Assembly: GCF_026162425.1 (NCBI RefSeq)
Contig: NZ_JAOBQJ010000006.1
Span: 124,001-188,000 of the forward strand
Length of the DNA: 64,000 bases
Direction: 5' to 3'
From: Flexivirga meconopsidis
Lineage (GTDB): Bacteria; Actinomycetota; Actinomycetes; Actinomycetales; Dermatophilaceae
Position 1 is the stretch's first letter; each line of letters opens with the position of its first letter. Shown piece after piece: positions 56,679 through 64,000 of this stretch. A program made the position numbers and the translations under genes. The notes beneath the pieces are model-generated. The model had not been told where the DNA came from, made no database searches, and saw nothing but the letters and a program-made list of their open reading frames with translations.

Positions 56679-56703
56679 GGAACGAGCGGGGAACTCGTGG
56701 CGG

Positions 56704-58101
56704 TTAGGTCACGATGACGCTGAGCAGCATCACGAAGCCGAAGCCGACCACCGAGATCACCGTCTCCATCACCGACCAGGACTTGATCGTCTGACCGACG
56801 GTCAGGCCGAAGTACTCCTTCACCAGCCAGAAGCCGGCGTCGTTGACGTGGCTGAAGAACAGCGAGCCGCACCCGATCGCCAGCACCAGCAGGGCAAGGT
56901 GCGCCGGGGTGAGCGTCTCGGCCAGCCCGCCGACGATGCCGGCTGCGGTGACCGTGGCAACCGTGGCCGAGCCGGTGGCCAGCCGGATGCCGACGGCGAC
57001 CAGCCAGCCGAGCAGCAGCACCGAGATGTTGGCGTCCTTGGCCCAGTCGGCGATCACATTGCCGACGCCGGCGTCGACCAGCAGCTGCTTGAATCCGCCA
57101 CCCGCCGCGACGATCAGCATGATGCCGGCGATCCCGGGCAGGCCGCCGCCGAGCGAGTCGCTGGTCTGCTTGCGAGTCATTCCGGTGCCGAGGCCGAGCA
57201 CGAAGTAGGCCACGACGACGGCGATCAGCAGCGCGACCGACGGCGTGCCGAGCACGTCGAGGATCTTTCGGGCGACGTTGTCCTCCGACGCCCACAGGTT
57301 GACGATCGCGGCCGGGAGCATGAGTACGACGGGCAGCAGCACCACGATCACGGCCTGGGCGAACGGCGGCAGCTTGCGCTCCGGCGCCGCCTCGGGCACC
57401 GGACCCGAGACACCGTCTCCCGCGGCGGGCGCGTGCAGCGGCACCCACCGGGTGACGAACCGGCCGAGTAGCGGCCCGGCGATCACCAGGGTCGGGATCG
57501 CCACGATCAGCCCGAAGATCAGCGTGCGTCCCTGGTCGGCGTGCAGGCTGGCGATCGCGGTCTCCGGGCCTGGGTGCGGCGGCACCAGACCGTGCAGGAT
57601 CGACAGACCCGCGAGCGCGGGTATGCCCACCCGCATCAGCGGCTGGCCAGTGCGTCGAGCGACCAGGATGACGATCGGCACCAGGATGACGACGCCGATC
57701 TCGAAGAACATCGGCAACCCGATGATGGCCGCGATCAGCGCCATACCCCAGGGCAGCGCGGAGCCGGAGAATCGGTCGGTGATGGTCGCCACCACGCGAT
57801 CGGCGCCGCCGGAGTCGGCCAGGATCTGGCCGAGCATCGCGCCGAGCGCGATCAGCAGGCCGACCGACCCTGACGTGCTGCCGAAACCGGTGGTGAAGCT
57901 GGTGATCGCGTCCTCGCCCGGCACCCAGGCGACCAACGCCAGGGCTGCCGAGCCGAGCAGCAGCGCCAGGAAGGGATGCAGCTTGGCGACGGTGATCAAC
58001 ACCACCACCACACCAATGCCGACGAGTGCGGCGACAAGGAGCTGGCCGTTACCGGCGTTCGAGATGGGGGGCGCCGGATCGGCGCTCAGCAGTGCGTGCA
58101 C
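56704..58101 (-). CDS. gntP: GntP family gluconate permease
   Basis: 465-residue transporter of the GntP/GntT family with about 12 helices. PFLALLLGSAALALVAWVPG, GSTSGSVGLLIALGAMLGQI and the loop GLVPPHPGPETAIASLHAD are family hallmarks. It likely imports gluconate or a related sugar acid with protons. No kinase gene is adjacent in the window. Confidence 0.92.
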   Translation of the reverse strand: MHALLSADPAPPISNAGNGQLLVAALVGIGVVVVLITVAKLHPFLALLLGSAALALVAWVPGEDAITSFTTGFGSTSGSVGLLIALGAMLGQILADSGGADRVVATITDRFSGSALPWGMALIAAIIGLPMFFEIGVVILVPIVILVARRTGQPLMRVGIPALAGLSILHGLVPPHPGPETAIASLHADQGRTLIFGLIVAIPTLVIAGPLLGRFVTRWVPLHAPAAGDGVSGPVPEAAPERKLPPFAQAVIVVLLPVVLMLPAAIVNLWASEDNVARKILDVLGTPSVALLIAVVVAYFVLGLGTGMTRKQTSDSLGGGLPGIAGIMLIVAAGGGFKQLLVDAGVGNVIADWAKDANISVLLLGWLVAVGIRLATGSATVATVTAAGIVGGLAETLTPAHLALLVLAIGCGSLFFSHVNDAGFWLVKEYFGLTVGQTIKSWSVMETVISVVGFGFVMLLSVIVT

Positions 58102-58180
58102 CGGTCAAACCTACTGCCACGCAAAGAGATCCGGTGGCATGGCCACCGGATCTCTTCGCGTCGTGCGGTGCAGCGACCGA

Positions 58181-59053
58181 TCAGTACCAGCCGGTCGCCT
58201 GTGAGTGACCCCAGGCCCCGCAGGGCGAGCCGTAGGTGGCGCTGATGTAGCCCAGACCCCACCGGATCTGGGTGGCGGGGTTGGTGCGCCAGTCGGCGCC
58301 GGCGCTCGCCATCTTGCCGGCCGGCAGCGACTGCGGGATCCCATAGGCGCCGGACGACGGGTTGGTCGCGCCGACACGCCAGCCTGACTCGCGGTTCCAG
58401 AGGCTGACCAGGCACCCCATCTGGTCCTGACCCCAGCCGTATGACGAGAGCATCGACGACGCGATGGTCTGCGGGCTGCCGGAGTAGGTCGGCGTGCTCG
58501 GAGCAGTGGCCGGCGCCTTGGTCGGCGCGGTCGGGCGCTGCGCGTCGCGCGATGTCGAGGGCCCGGCACTCGTGCGCTGGGCGGCCGCCGCGTCGGCGGC
58601 CTTCTTGGCGTCGGCGGCCTTCTTGGCGTCCGCGGCCTTCTTGGCGTCCGCGGCCTTCTTGGCGTCCGCGGCCTTCTTGCGAGCGGCGGAGGCTCCGGAA
58701 TCGGCCTGGCTGCGCAGCTTGGTCGCCTTGCTGGCGCGACTGGCGACGGCCGCACGGGCCTTCGCGTCCGCCGCGGCACGGGCCTTGACTGCCTGCTGCG
58801 CGGCGGCCGTCTGTGCCTGTGCATCGGCGACCAGGCCGGAGTCGGCAGCCTGCACTGCACCCGCCCCGCTGACCTTGGCCCCCAGCTGCAGATCTGCCTG
58901 CGCCGGACCGGCGACGTTGGCGGTGGCCGACGCGTAGGTCGCTGCCGAGACCGACACCGCGGAGATCGCGGCGGTCGCGGCTACCGCCGGACGGCGCAGG
59001 GCGCGGATGCCGGTATCGCGACGGGCACGGTGACGTCCGACGGGACGAGACAT
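58181..59053 (-). CDS. secreted SLT-domain transglycosylase-like protein
   Basis: 290 residues. A basic start (MSRPVGRHRARRDTG) and hydrophobic stretch (about 22-45) form a signal peptide. Then comes an Ala-rich region (70-160) with AADAKK repeated four times (about 128-151), a Thr/Pro linker and a C-terminal lysozyme-like domain (about 197-290) with catalytic-type E222 in SLWNRESGW, GAYGIPQSLPAGKM and RWGLGYISATYG. It probably cuts peptidoglycan outside the cell. ATG 59053 has no close purine-rich ribosome site except GCTGCTCC; a long leader precedes it. Confidence 0.85.
   Translation of the reverse strand: MSRPVGRHRARRDTGIRALRRPAVAATAAISAVSVSAATYASATANVAGPAQADLQLGAKVSGAGAVQAADSGLVADAQAQTAAAQQAVKARAAADAKARAAVASRASKATKLRSQADSGASAARKKAADAKKAADAKKAADAKKAADAKKAADAAAAQRTSAGPSTSRDAQRPTAPTKAPATAPSTPTYSGSPQTIASSMLSSYGWGQDQMGCLVSLWNRESGWRVGATNPSSGAYGIPQSLPAGKMASAGADWRTNPATQIRWGLGYISATYGSPCGAWGHSQATGWY
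58589..58672. repeat. in-frame 18-bp tandem repeat
   Basis: Unit GGCCTTCTTGGCGTCSGC repeated four times plus a part copy, encoding the AADAKK repeats of the SLT-domain protein. Nearly identical at the DNA level, so recent slippage expansion is likely and the number could vary between strains. Confidence 0.85.
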
Positions 59054-59299
59054 GGAGCAGCCTTTCGGGGGAAGACATGGATCGACGCGCTGCACGAGGG
59101 CCGTCAGGCCGCAGGTGACGAGCGCGTCACGGTCACAGCATCTCGTATCGGTCACGGGGCGCTGCGACGGCCCCGCCGTTACCGAAATGAGACATGTGAC
59201 ACAGCGTGCCCTACAAGCGTCAAGATTCCAAGTCGTCGCGACGAATTGGCCGGTTTCCTATGGCGTGTTCCGGCGTGTCTCTGCGCGTCCCGGACCGAG
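59054..59299. other. long non-coding leader of the SLT-domain gene
   Basis: With the terminator at 59300-59339 this makes a 307-bp stretch without a gene. The minus strand upstream of the start contains several short complementary segments (for example GTAACGGC, CGTGACCG and GGTCACGG) but no conserved core of the c-di-AMP (ydaO) riboswitch, which often controls such genes in actinobacteria, was recognised. Otherwise I see nothing in it. Confidence 0.4.
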
Positions 59300-59339
59300 C
59301 TCGGGCTCTGGCGAGGTGTCGTCCTCGCCAGAGCCCGAG
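59300..59339. terminator. 17-bp terminator hairpin after phoH
   Basis: Perfect stem CTCGGGCTCTGGCGAGG / CCTCGCCAGAGCCCGAG with a 6-base loop TGTCGT, 22 bases after the phoH stop on the minus strand. No U-run. It is the strongest simple hairpin of this end of the window and separates phoH from the SLT-domain gene. Confidence 0.7.
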
Positions 59340-59360
59340 TTGCCTTCGCCGCCCGGAGAC

Positions 59361-60707
59361 CTATGCGTCGGGCGCCTCGAGCAGGTCGGTGACCAGGGCC
59401 GCGATCGGGCTGCGCTCGCTGCGGTGCAGCGTGACGTGACCGAAGAGCGGGTGACCCTTCAGCTTTTCGATCACCGCGGCGACACCGTCGTGCCGGCCGA
59501 CCCGCAGGTTGTCGCGCTGCGCCACGTCATGGGTGAGTACGACGCGGGAGTTCTGGCCGATGCGGGACAGCACGGTGAGCAGGACGTTGCGCTCCAGCGA
59601 CTGCGCCTCGTCGACGATCACGAACGCGTCGTGCAGGGAGCGGCCGCGGATGTGGGTTAGTGGAAGCACCTCCAGCAGTTCCCGGTCGACGACCTCCTCC
59701 ATCACCTCACGCGAAACCAGCGCCCCGAGTGTGTCGAACACGGCCTGCGCCCACGGCCCCATTTTCTCGTTCTCGGTCCCGGGCAGGTAGCCCAGCTCCT
59801 GACCACCCACGGCATACAACGGCCGGAAGACGATCACCTTGCGGTGCTGACGCCGCTCCATCACGGCCTCCAGGCCGGCGCACATGGCGAGCGCCGACTT
59901 GCCGGTGCCGGCGCGGCCGCCGAGGCTGATGATGCCGACGTCGGGGTCGAGCAGCATGTCGAGTGCGATCCGTTGCTCCGCCGACCGGCCGTGCAGCCCG
60001 AACGCGTCGCGATCCCCGCGCACCAGCCGCACCGACTTGTCCGGCACCACGCGACCGAGCGCGCTCCCGTTGGGACCGAGGAGGACGACTCCGGTGTTGC
60101 ACGGCAGCTCCGCGGCCTCGGGAAGCTCGAGGCGTCCCTCGTCGAAGAGGCTGTCGAGTTGGTTGGTGGCGACATACAGCTCGGTGATGCCGGTCCACCC
60201 GGAGTCGATGGCCAGCTCGGCGCGGTACTCCTCGGCGTTGAGCCCCACGGCGGACGCCTTGACCCGCATCGGCAGGTCCTTGCTGACGACCGTCACCTCA
60301 CTGCCCTCGTTGGCGAGGTTGCGTGCGACGGCCAGGATCCGCGTGTCGTTGTCCCCCAACCGGAAGCCGGCGGGCAGCGACTGCGGGTCGGTGTGGTTCA
60401 GCTCGACCCGCAGAGTCCCTTCGTCACCGACCGGCACCGGCGCGTCGAGCCTGCCGTGCGTCACCCGCAGGTCATCCAGCAGCCGCAGAGCGCTGCGTGC
60501 GAAGTAGCCCAACTCAGGATGGTGCCGTTTGGCCTCCAACTCGGTGACCACGACCACCGGCAGCACCACCTCGTGCTCGGCAAAGCGGGTCATTGCGCGC
60601 GGATCGGACAACAGCACCGACGTGTCGAGCACGTAGGTGCGCGGCTTGGCATTGGCGCGCGAGCGGGTGGACGACGTCGAACCGGAGGGCTGGGAGCTGC
60701 TGGCCAT
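59361..60707 (-). CDS. phoH2: PhoH2: PIN domain fused to PhoH ATPase
   Basis: 448-residue protein. The N-terminal PIN nuclease domain (about 22-165) has the acidic residues D28 in [10 protein letters not shown]57 in [10 protein letters not shown] and D119/D121 in [10 protein letters not shown]. The C-terminal PhoH ATPase has the Walker A motif [12 protein letters not shown] (263-274) and Walker [11 protein letters not shown] (363-371). PhoH2 proteins act as RNA helicase/RNase in mycobacteria. GAGGAG 7-12 bases before the ATG is a strong ribosome binding site and is preceded by a 27-base hairpin. Confidence 0.93.
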   Translation of the reverse strand: MASSSQPSGSTSSTRSRANAKPRTYVLDTSVLLSDPRAMTRFAEHEVVLPVVVVTELEAKRHHPELGYFARSALRLLDDLRVTHGRLDAPVPVGDEGTLRVELNHTDPQSLPAGFRLGDNDTRILAVARNLANEGSEVTVVSKDLPMRVKASAVGLNAEEYRAELAIDSGWTGITELYVATNQLDSLFDEGRLELPEAAELPCNTGVVLLGPNGSALGRVVPDKSVRLVRGDRDAFGLHGRSAEQRIALDMLLDPDVGIISLGGRAGTGKSALAMCAGLEAVMERRQHRKVIVFRPLYAVGGQELGYLPGTENEKMGPWAQAVFDTLGALVSREVMEEVVDRELLEVLPLTHIRGRSLHDAFVIVDEAQSLERNVLLTVLSRIGQNSRVVLTHDVAQRDNLRVGRHDGVAAVIEKLKGHPLFGHVTLHRSERSPIAALVTDLLEAPDA

Positions 60708-61057
60708 ATCGATCTCCTCGTCACGGGGCGCGTCGCGCCGCGTGACCTACTCTCGGACGAGGTGCCGGGACCGGGCCCCTTCGCGGAGGAGCCGGTGCCG
60801 GCCCTCCTTCCGGAGCAAAGATCGCTCCATGTGGTGGGCCTCCCGAACACGTCGCGTCGGTCGCGGCGTGTCACGGCCGACATTACGACGGGCCAGCGCC
60901 GGTATGACGCACCTCGACGCGCGACGCGCCGAGGGTTGATCCGGCGTTCGTCGTCCGTTCAGACTCGCTGACAACACCCACCACAACAGTCACTCTCGCA
61001 ACTCGCGGGCGGCAATTGAGTTGCTCCGGCAAGCAACCCACTGGTGGGCTGCATCCC
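60708..61057. other. 350-bp divergent promoter region phoH - S66 peptidase
   Basis: No gene recognised. On the phoH side it holds the hairpin at 60720-60746 and a second GC-rich inverted segment around 60770-60812; the rest has no clear promoter consensus that I could see. Confidence 0.5.
60720..60746. promoter_or_regulatory. 27-base near-perfect palindrome next to phoH ribosome site
   Basis: GTCACG / CGTGAC outer arms and GGCGCG / CGCGCC inner arms, one mismatch, single central base. It lies directly next to the GAGGAG of phoH (60714-60719), where an RNA hairpin could limit ribosome access or a dimeric protein could bind. Confidence 0.55.
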
Positions 61058-62098
61058 GTGATCACCCCCGCGCTCCCGCCGCCCGTCCGCCCCGGAGATC
61101 GGGTCGCCGTGCTATCCCCGAGCTGGGCGGCTCCGGCACACTTCCCCGCCATACACGAGCGGGCGCTGCGGCGGCTGCGTGAGGACTTCGAAGTGGAGCC
61201 GGTCGAGTATCCGACGACTCGTGCCGCGGGCACCCCGCAGCAGCGGGCCGCCGATCTGCACGCAGCCTTCGCCGATCCCGACATCGCGGCGATCATCGCG
61301 ACCATCGGCGGGGACGATCAGATCACCGTGCTGCCGCACCTGCACGCCGACGTCATCCGGGCCAACCCGAAGCGCTTCCTCGGCTACAGCGACAACACCA
61401 ATCTGCTCAATTACCTGTGGTACCACGGGATTCCGGGGATCTACGGCGGTTCGACGCAGGTGCACCTCGGACCCGTGCCGGACGCCATACATCTGGAGTC
61501 CCTGCGAGCGGCGCTGTATGGCGGGGACGTCACGCTCCACCAACCGGCCCGCACCCGCGACTACGGCTATCGGTGGGACGACCCGCGCGCCCTGACCGAG
61601 CCGGCGCCGGACGGACCGGCCGAACCGTGGAGCTGGAGCGGCCCGGCCCGCTCGGTCACTGCGCCGACCTGGGGCGGGTGCCTGGAGATCGTCGGCTGGA
61701 CGTTGGCCGCAAACCGCTTCATGCACCCCGCCGAGATGTATGACGGTGCGATCCTGCTGATCGAGGCTCACGAGGAGCCGAAGACGCCGACCGAGAACTA
61801 CTGGCTCCTGCGAAACCTCGGCGAGCGGGGTCTGATCTCGGCGGCGGCCGCCCTGGTCTGGGCCAGGCCGCCGGTGGGCGATCACGAGCATCCCGTCACG
61901 GCGGATGCGGCGAGCGCCATACGCACCGAGCAACGAGGTGCGGTGCTGCGCGCGGTCGCCGAGTACAACCCGCAGTTGGTTGTCGCCCTGGACGTCGACT
62001 TCGGCCACACCTCACCCCAATGGCTGATGCCGTATGGCGGCATGGTCACCCTCGACGGCGAAAACCGCACAATCGCAGCACATTTCGGCAGTGCGTGA
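61058..62098 (+). CDS. S66 family LD-carboxypeptidase (MccF-like)
   Basis: 346-residue serine peptidase. The nucleophile is S111 in FLGYSDNTNLL, the catalytic Glu lies in LLIEAHEEPKT (about 236-240) and the His is H317 in VDFGHTSPQW. The sequence is closer to the MccF branch (SDNTNLL, GGSTQVHLG) than to LdcA. MccF enzymes cleave the C-terminal bond of microcin C-type peptide-nucleotides; a role in detoxification is possible. The GTG at 61058 was chosen for family length; TTG 61016 would add 14 residues. Confidence 0.86.
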   Translation: MITPALPPPVRPGDRVAVLSPSWAAPAHFPAIHERALRRLREDFEVEPVEYPTTRAAGTPQQRAADLHAAFADPDIAAIIATIGGDDQITVLPHLHADVIRANPKRFLGYSDNTNLLNYLWYHGIPGIYGGSTQVHLGPVPDAIHLESLRAALYGGDVTLHQPARTRDYGYRWDDPRALTEPAPDGPAEPWSWSGPARSVTAPTWGGCLEIVGWTLAANRFMHPAEMYDGAILLIEAHEEPKTPTENYWLLRNLGERGLISAAAALVWARPPVGDHEHPVTADAASAIRTEQRGAVLRAVAEYNPQLVVALDVDFGHTSPQWLMPYGGMVTLDGENRTIAAHFGSA

Positions 62099-62137
62099 CG
62101 CACACGAGGTGCTGCGCCGGTGATAACTTGCCGAGCT

Positions 62138-63001
62138 ATGAGTTACAACACCCCGGCACAGACCGCCAAGGCAGCGGTCGAGTCCGGCGTCGCGAAGGCG
62201 AACCTGCCCATCGGATCGATGGCGGTCGGCGGCTTCCTCGCCGGTGCATACATCGCCTTCGGCGGCCTGCTCGCCATCGTCGGCTCCGCCGGCCTCGACC
62301 CCAAGACGTGGGGCGGCCTCACCACTCTCGTCACCGGCCTGGTCTTCAGCCTCGGCCTGATCCTGGTCGTCATCGGCGGCGCCGAGTTGCTGACCGGCAA
62401 CATGATGCTGTTGCCCCTTGCCCTGCTCGAACGCCGCATCACCGTCACCCAGTTGCTGGTCAACTGGGGCGTGCTCTTCGTGGCCAACCTGGCCGGCTCG
62501 CTGTTCGTCGCCTACGTGCTGGCCTACAAGACCGGCGTGATCGGCGACGCGCTGGCGAAGGCCGGCAGCCCGGCCGCGATGGATCACACCCGGCTGGTCG
62601 GCATCGTCACCGGCAAGGGCATCACCGAGACCAACCTGCAGGTCTTCCTGCGAGCCATCGGCTGTAACTGGCTGGTCTGCCTCGGTGTCTGGCTCGCGCT
62701 TGCGGCGCACGACGTCGTCGGCAAGATTGCCGGCATCATCTTCCCGATCACCGCGTTCGTGGCGCTCGGCTTCGATCACGTTGTGGCCAACATGTTCTTC
62801 CTGCCGCTCGGCATGTTCGTCGACTCCCCCGGGCTGACCTGGGCTGACGTCATCCGGAACATCATCTTCGCGTTCCTCGGAAACGCCGTGGGCGCAGGCG
62901 TATTCGTCTCCTGCGCCTACTGGTACACCTACCTGCGACCGCGCCCCGATCCGGTCGTGCAGGCTCCCGGGGCGAGCGAGGCGATGGAGGCGAAGGACTG
63001 A
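62138..63001 (+). CDS. formate/nitrite transporter family channel
   Basis: 287-residue FNT family protein with six helices. Family marks are AVGGFLAGAYIAFGGLLAIV, GGAELLTGNMMLLPLAL, and the pore histidine segment GFDHVVANMFFLPLGMF. It passes formate, nitrite or other small acid anions. TGATAACT 12 bases upstream may be an extended -10. Ends 7 bases from the convergent prenyltransferase gene. Confidence 0.92.
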   Translation: MSYNTPAQTAKAAVESGVAKANLPIGSMAVGGFLAGAYIAFGGLLAIVGSAGLDPKTWGGLTTLVTGLVFSLGLILVVIGGAELLTGNMMLLPLALLERRITVTQLLVNWGVLFVANLAGSLFVAYVLAYKTGVIGDALAKAGSPAAMDHTRLVGIVTGKGITETNLQVFLRAIGCNWLVCLGVWLALAAHDVVGKIAGIIFPITAFVALGFDHVVANMFFLPLGMFVDSPGLTWADVIRNIIFAFLGNAVGAGVFVSCAYWYTYLRPRPDPVVQAPGASEAMEAKD

Positions 63002-63008
63002 ACGCGGG

Positions 63009-63770
63009 CTACTTGCCGAGGCGGCGGTCGCGGACCGCATATGCGCGCAGGGCACGCAGGAAGTCGACCCGCCGGAAGTCGGGCCAGTAGGCCTCGCAGA
63101 AGTAGAACTCCGAGTGCGCGCTCTGCCACAGCAGGAATCCGCCGAGCCGTTGTTCGCCGGAGGTGCGGATCACCAGGTCCGGGTCCGGCTGCCCCTTGGT
63201 GTAGAGGTGGTCGGCGATGTGCTCGACGTCCAGCACCTCGGCGAGCTCCTCGATCGACGTGCCGCGGGCGGCGTGCTCCTGCAGCATCGAACGGACCGCG
63301 TCAGCGATCTCGCGGCGCCCGCCATACCCGACCGCGATGTTGACGATCATCCCGTCGACACCGGCCGTCGAGTCCGCCGCCTCCTTGAGCACCCGGGCTG
63401 TCTGGGCCGGCAACAGGTCGAGGGCCCCGACCGGATGCAGTCGCCAACGACCTTCTGCCGCAAGCCCTTTCACCGCGTCCTCGATGATGCCGAGCAGGGG
63501 TGTCAGCTCGCGCGCGGAGCGGTTGAGGTTGTCGGTCGACAGCAGCCACAGCGTGACCACCTCGACGCCGGCCTCCTCGCACCAACCGAGCAGCGGCTTG
63601 ATGTTGTCCGCGCCGGCCTGGTGTCCGTCCTCGGTCGCCGCGCCCCGGCGCTTGGCCCACCGCCGGTTGCCGTCCAACATGACGCCGACGTGTCGCGGGA
63701 GGTTCTGCTCGGGCAGTGAACGCCGAACGTGCCGTTCGTAGGCGCTGTAGAGCAGATCGCTCACCCGCAT
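63009..63770 (-). CDS. uppS: isoprenyl (cis-prenyl) transferase
   Basis: 253-residue Z-prenyltransferase. The catalytic Asp is in VGVMLDGNRRWAKRRG and the conserved end LVIRTSGEQRLGGFLLWQS then EFYF; the length fits the short Rv1086-like (Z-FPP synthase) or UppS group, product length cannot be told. It makes polyprenyl diphosphate for envelope lipid carriers. Confidence 0.9.
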   Translation of the reverse strand: MRVSDLLYSAYERHVRRSLPEQNLPRHVGVMLDGNRRWAKRRGAATEDGHQAGADNIKPLLGWCEEAGVEVVTLWLLSTDNLNRSARELTPLLGIIEDAVKGLAAEGRWRLHPVGALDLLPAQTARVLKEAADSTAGVDGMIVNIAVGYGGRREIADAVRSMLQEHAARGTSIEELAEVLDVEHIADHLYTKGQPDPDLVIRTSGEQRLGGFLLWQSAHSEFYFCEAYWPDFRRVDFLRALRAYAVRDRRLGK

Positions 63771-63884
63771 GGAGCACCCCCGGTCACGAGATCCGATGTG
63801 TTGGACGAACTCAAGGGTATGCCGAGACGTTCGTCATACTGCGCCAGGATGACAACCTACGCTCGCGTAACTTATTCTGGGGGC

Positions 63885-64000
63885 ATGATCGAGTCCACCC
63901 GCACCGCGGCGCAGCAACTGCAGCACGAGGCCACCGACCTGGTCCGCCTGGTCAAGCCGAAGCTGCGCGGCTGGCTGCACGCCGGTATGACGCCGCTCGC
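63885..64000 (+). CDS. trhA: hemolysin III/TrhA family membrane protein (partial)
   Basis: Only the first 38 codons are in the window; the gene runs off the end. The translated start MIESTRTAAQQLQHEATDLV is followed by KPKLRGWLHAGMTPL, typical of the actinobacterial YqfA/TrhA family (PAQR). GGGGGG-rich site GGGGG lies 3-8 bases before the ATG. The full protein should be about 230 residues with seven helices. Confidence 0.7.
   Translation, partial: MIESTRTAAQQLQHEATDLVRLVKPKLRGWLHAGMTPL

Noticed and set aside
59054-59299. c-di-AMP (ydaO) riboswitch before the SLT-domain gene
   Set aside because: The genomic context fits, but I could not find the conserved core segments in the leader.

Overview
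The window is about 64 kb of high-GC (roughly 70% by eye) actinobacterial chromosome, almost fully coding. Gene content (SigD with its RsdA-type anti-sigma partner, groES-groEL1 under CIRCE elements, GuaB plus GuaB3, ChoD-like GMC oxidase, GabD2-like dehydrogenase, the tsaD-rimI-tsaB-tsaE-alr-nnr-acpS-glmS block) points to the class Actinomycetia. The style of the genes and the intergenic 'CTGATCGAGTAG' repeats suggest order Micrococcales, perhaps near Dermacoccaceae or Intrasporangiaceae; the family placement is inference. No rRNA, tRNA, CRISPR array, transposase or phage gene was recognised.

Layout. 1-12.6 kb: a TetR/GNAT pair, a frameshifted exonuclease III, a serine hydrolase, a DedA protein, a frameshifted membrane protein, a PspC-type two-component module (sensor, LuxR-type regulator, divergent PspC protein), then envelope genes (GT4 glycosyltransferase, PIG-L deacetylase, UPF0104-type flippase-like protein, PAP2 phosphatase). 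12.6-24 kb: guaA, DUF3817, SURF1, choD-like and gabD2-like genes, guaB3, a RelA/SpoT-domain protein with an S1-like tail, an acyl-CoA synthetase and a secreted phosphodiester glycosidase. 24.1-33.2 kb: a TetR gene followed by a one-direction catabolic operon (flavin hydroxylase, aldehyde dehydrogenase, NTF2-like, FAH-type hydrolase, class III CoA-transferase, NTF2-like) and an OPT transporter. 33.2-43.7 kb: DCC thiol oxidoreductase, guaB, rsdA-sigD, groEL-groES, KtrA/KtrB potassium uptake, a divergent PRPP synthetase and a THUMP-like methyltransferase. 43.7-54.7 kb: LpqI-like lipoprotein, GNAT, a 40-bp repeat array, then the large minus-strand block from glmS down to tsaD. 54.7-64 kb: coaA, small membrane protein, ABM monooxygenase, GntP permease, SLT-domain secreted protein, PhoH, MccF-like S66 peptidase, FNT channel, cis-prenyltransferase and the start of a TrhA-type gene.

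How it works together. Most genes are housekeeping: purine nucleotide supply (guaA, guaB, guaB3, prs paralogue), tRNA t6A synthesis (tsaB/D/E), cell wall precursors (alr, glmS, uppS), CoA and carrier-protein activation (coaA, acpS), NAD(P)HX repair (nnr), chaperones and potassium balance. The accessory part is the 25-33 kb operon, which looks like oxidation and CoA activation of an imported organic acid or aromatic compound with no ring-cleavage dioxygenase present; I regard it as the best candidate for an undescribed pathway.

Non-coding structure is unusually rich: two tandem CIRCE elements, a large groES-groEL intercistronic hairpin, two candidate leaderless promoters, a CRP/GlxR-like site before gabD2, four repeat families, a long inverted repeat between glmS and coaA, and a strong excess of the heptamer GTATGNC across the window, obtained by use of otherwise rare codons.
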